From Maribacter sp. (GTDB lineage: Bacteria; Bacteroidota; Bacteroidia; Flavobacteriales; Flavobacteriaceae): 64,000 bases of DNA. The translations under genes and the position numbers were made by a program. Positions within the stretch are counted from its first letter, which is position 1. The number at the start of each line of letters is the position of its first letter. The stretch is taken from NCBI GenBank assembly GCA_020629415.1, contig JAHDDL010000005.1:38075-102074 (forward strand). The letters are read 5' to 3'. Shown piece after piece: positions 62,895-64,000 of this stretch. The notes below the pieces were generated by a model. The model had not been told where the DNA came from. It searched no databases and saw only the letters and a list, made by a program, of their open reading frames with translations.

Positions 62895-63953
62895 TTAGCT
62901 CTTCTGTTCTTTATTGAAATATACTAAATAGTAATACATTTGTCGCTCTTCATCCCATCCTTTCTCTACAAACTTCTCCGCAGATTCCGGGTTTATAAAA
63001 TCCATTTTAATCTGTATATTGGTATCTAGATTAATAACATTTTTAATTTTCTTACGAGCATCAGATACCGCTTTATTGGCAATATCAAAAGTAGAAACAT
63101 CTTCTATACTAAATTTAGGTCCTTTTTCTGTTTTGTAATGTTTAAACTCCGGTATCAATTCTGGGTTCTCCATTACTTCGTTCAAAAACGTAGACTCTTC
63201 AAAAGCATCGTTCTTTGCAAAATGGTTTACTGCACGGTTCATGAACAAAACTTCTTGTTGTTTATCCTCGGCAGGTAAAACGACCTCTTTGGCAAAGTCT
63301 TGGCAAAATTTTAAATAGTTTTTTGTCTTAAAGTTGTCATCTGATAATGGTTCAACACCTAAGAAGTTTTCTATCCAGTATTTGGTATCGTATTTATTGC
63401 TGTCAACTGAAAGTACTTTATAACCTTCCTCTTTTTCAACATTGAAAATTAAGCAGCCTTTATCCAACTTATTAATATTGATACCTTGTTGAATAACAAT
63501 ATCCAAGTTGCTGTTTTTTTCTTCAAACTGAATAAAATCGTGTTTTAACTCACTTTTAAAAATTCCGATGGCATCAACCTTCTTATTATCTAAAAGTAAG
63601 TTAGAAAGGTAAGCTACATAGACTTCCCCACTTTTAATATGGGGGTGGTTAGATTGCTCAAAAAGTAACGAAGCTACTTTCTTTGAATTTAAATGAGCCT
63701 TTGACGGGTCTTCAAAAATTTCGGTCACTATTTTATATAGCTCGTTAAACTCAACATCTACTTCGTTTGCAAGCTTATAATAATTCTCTTCTTTTTCTCT
63801 AAAAGGTTTAAAAAAATATTCTTTTAATAGACCGGTAGTTTCATCATTAAGTCTAAAGGGTTCTTCTGAAAGAAAGATACCTTCGTTTTTATTTTTGTTA
63901 CCAACTCTATGTATTGAAATACTCTCAATTTGGGTAGCATATAGGTTAATCAT
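62895..63953 (-). CDS. Nucleoid-associated protein (NdpA/YejK family)
   Basis: The 352-residue protein follows the NdpA plan: an N-terminal part starting with IESISIHRVGNKNKNEGIFLS, a central YVAYLSNLLLDNKKVDAIGIFKSE and DKGCLIFNVEKEEGYKVLSVD, and a C-terminal half with YLKFCQDFAKEVV and the final IKMDFINPESAEKFVEKGWDEERQMYYYLVYF. The family binds nucleoid DNA in E. coli; in Bacteroidota its role is untested. Its start codon is complete, 47 bases from the window edge. Confidence 0.9.
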   Translation of the reverse strand: MINLYATQIESISIHRVGNKNKNEGIFLSEEPFRLNDETTGLLKEYFFKPFREKEENYYKLANEVDVEFNELYKIVTEIFEDPSKAHLNSKKVASLLFEQSNHPHIKSGEVYVAYLSNLLLDNKKVDAIGIFKSELKHDFIQFEEKNSNLDIVIQQGININKLDKGCLIFNVEKEEGYKVLSVDSNKYDTKYWIENFLGVEPLSDDNFKTKNYLKFCQDFAKEVVLPAEDKQQEVLFMNRAVNHFAKNDAFEESTFLNEVMENPELIPEFKHYKTEKGPKFSIEDVSTFDIANKAVSDARKKIKNVINLDTNIQIKMDFINPESAEKFVEKGWDEERQMYYYLVYFNKEQKS

Positions 63954-64000
63954 AAAATGTTCTAAATTAAATGGTTAGTAATCGAAAAATATTTTTTGTT

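Overview
The window is from an AT-rich member of the Bacteroidota, almost certainly a Flavobacteriaceae species and probably marine. The evidence is: -7 boxes of the form TAnnTTTG ahead of many genes; secreted proteins ending in gliding-motility/type IX secretion (T9SS) type B sorting domains; surface lipoproteins with acidic residues after the lipobox cysteine; and lineage families such as the PUR-type DUF3276 protein, the long NusB, DUF4856 and the SprB-like adhesin. The genus cannot be fixed from the sequence. No rRNA, tRNA, CRISPR array, phage or transposase was found.

Layout. 1-11.4 kb is mostly housekeeping and stress genes: an outer-membrane protein tail, an NtrC-type regulator that lacks a DNA-binding domain, a PPK2-type polyphosphate kinase, an M28 peptidase, a fused cyclophilin-FKBP isomerase, a cold-shock protein, a 1-Cys peroxiredoxin, a thioredoxin-like protein, and a compact plus-strand operon (unknown 100-aa protein, CsaA, BASS transporter, acyltransferase). 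11.4-21.3 kb holds DUF3276, an ABC exporter, nusB-DUF1573-yajC, pepT, pyrD, a LysE exporter and HMG-CoA lyase. 21.4-27.8 kb is a probable iron-acquisition locus: DUF4856 lipoprotein, imelysin-like lipoprotein, a vitamin K-dependent carboxylase-like (HTTM) membrane protein and a TonB-dependent receptor. 27.9-41.3 kb carries guaB, lysA, sucC, two pairs of small paralogues, DUF1456, DUF2254, an hsp20 gene with a sigma-54-like promoter, uvrB and two long gene-poor stretches.

41.4-61.6 kb is devoted, on the minus strand, to exported surface proteins: two related T9SS type B cargo proteins, an ABC transporter pair, a secreted protein gene broken by a one-base deletion in a C6 run, and a 12.8-kb gene for a 4277-aa SprB-like adhesin whose N-terminal part is homologous to the broken gene. 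The window closes with an unrecognised 356-aa protein and a nucleoid-associated NdpA-like protein.

The points most worth a second look are: the broken adhesin paralogue; the sigma-54-like hsp20 promoter with two 15-bp repeats three helical turns apart; two matched TTCGTA/TACGAA palindromes on either side of the lysE-type gene; the carboxylase-like protein inside an iron-uptake cluster; and small membrane peptides in 'empty' regions. Functional assignments come from motifs and family knowledge read by eye; no database search was run.
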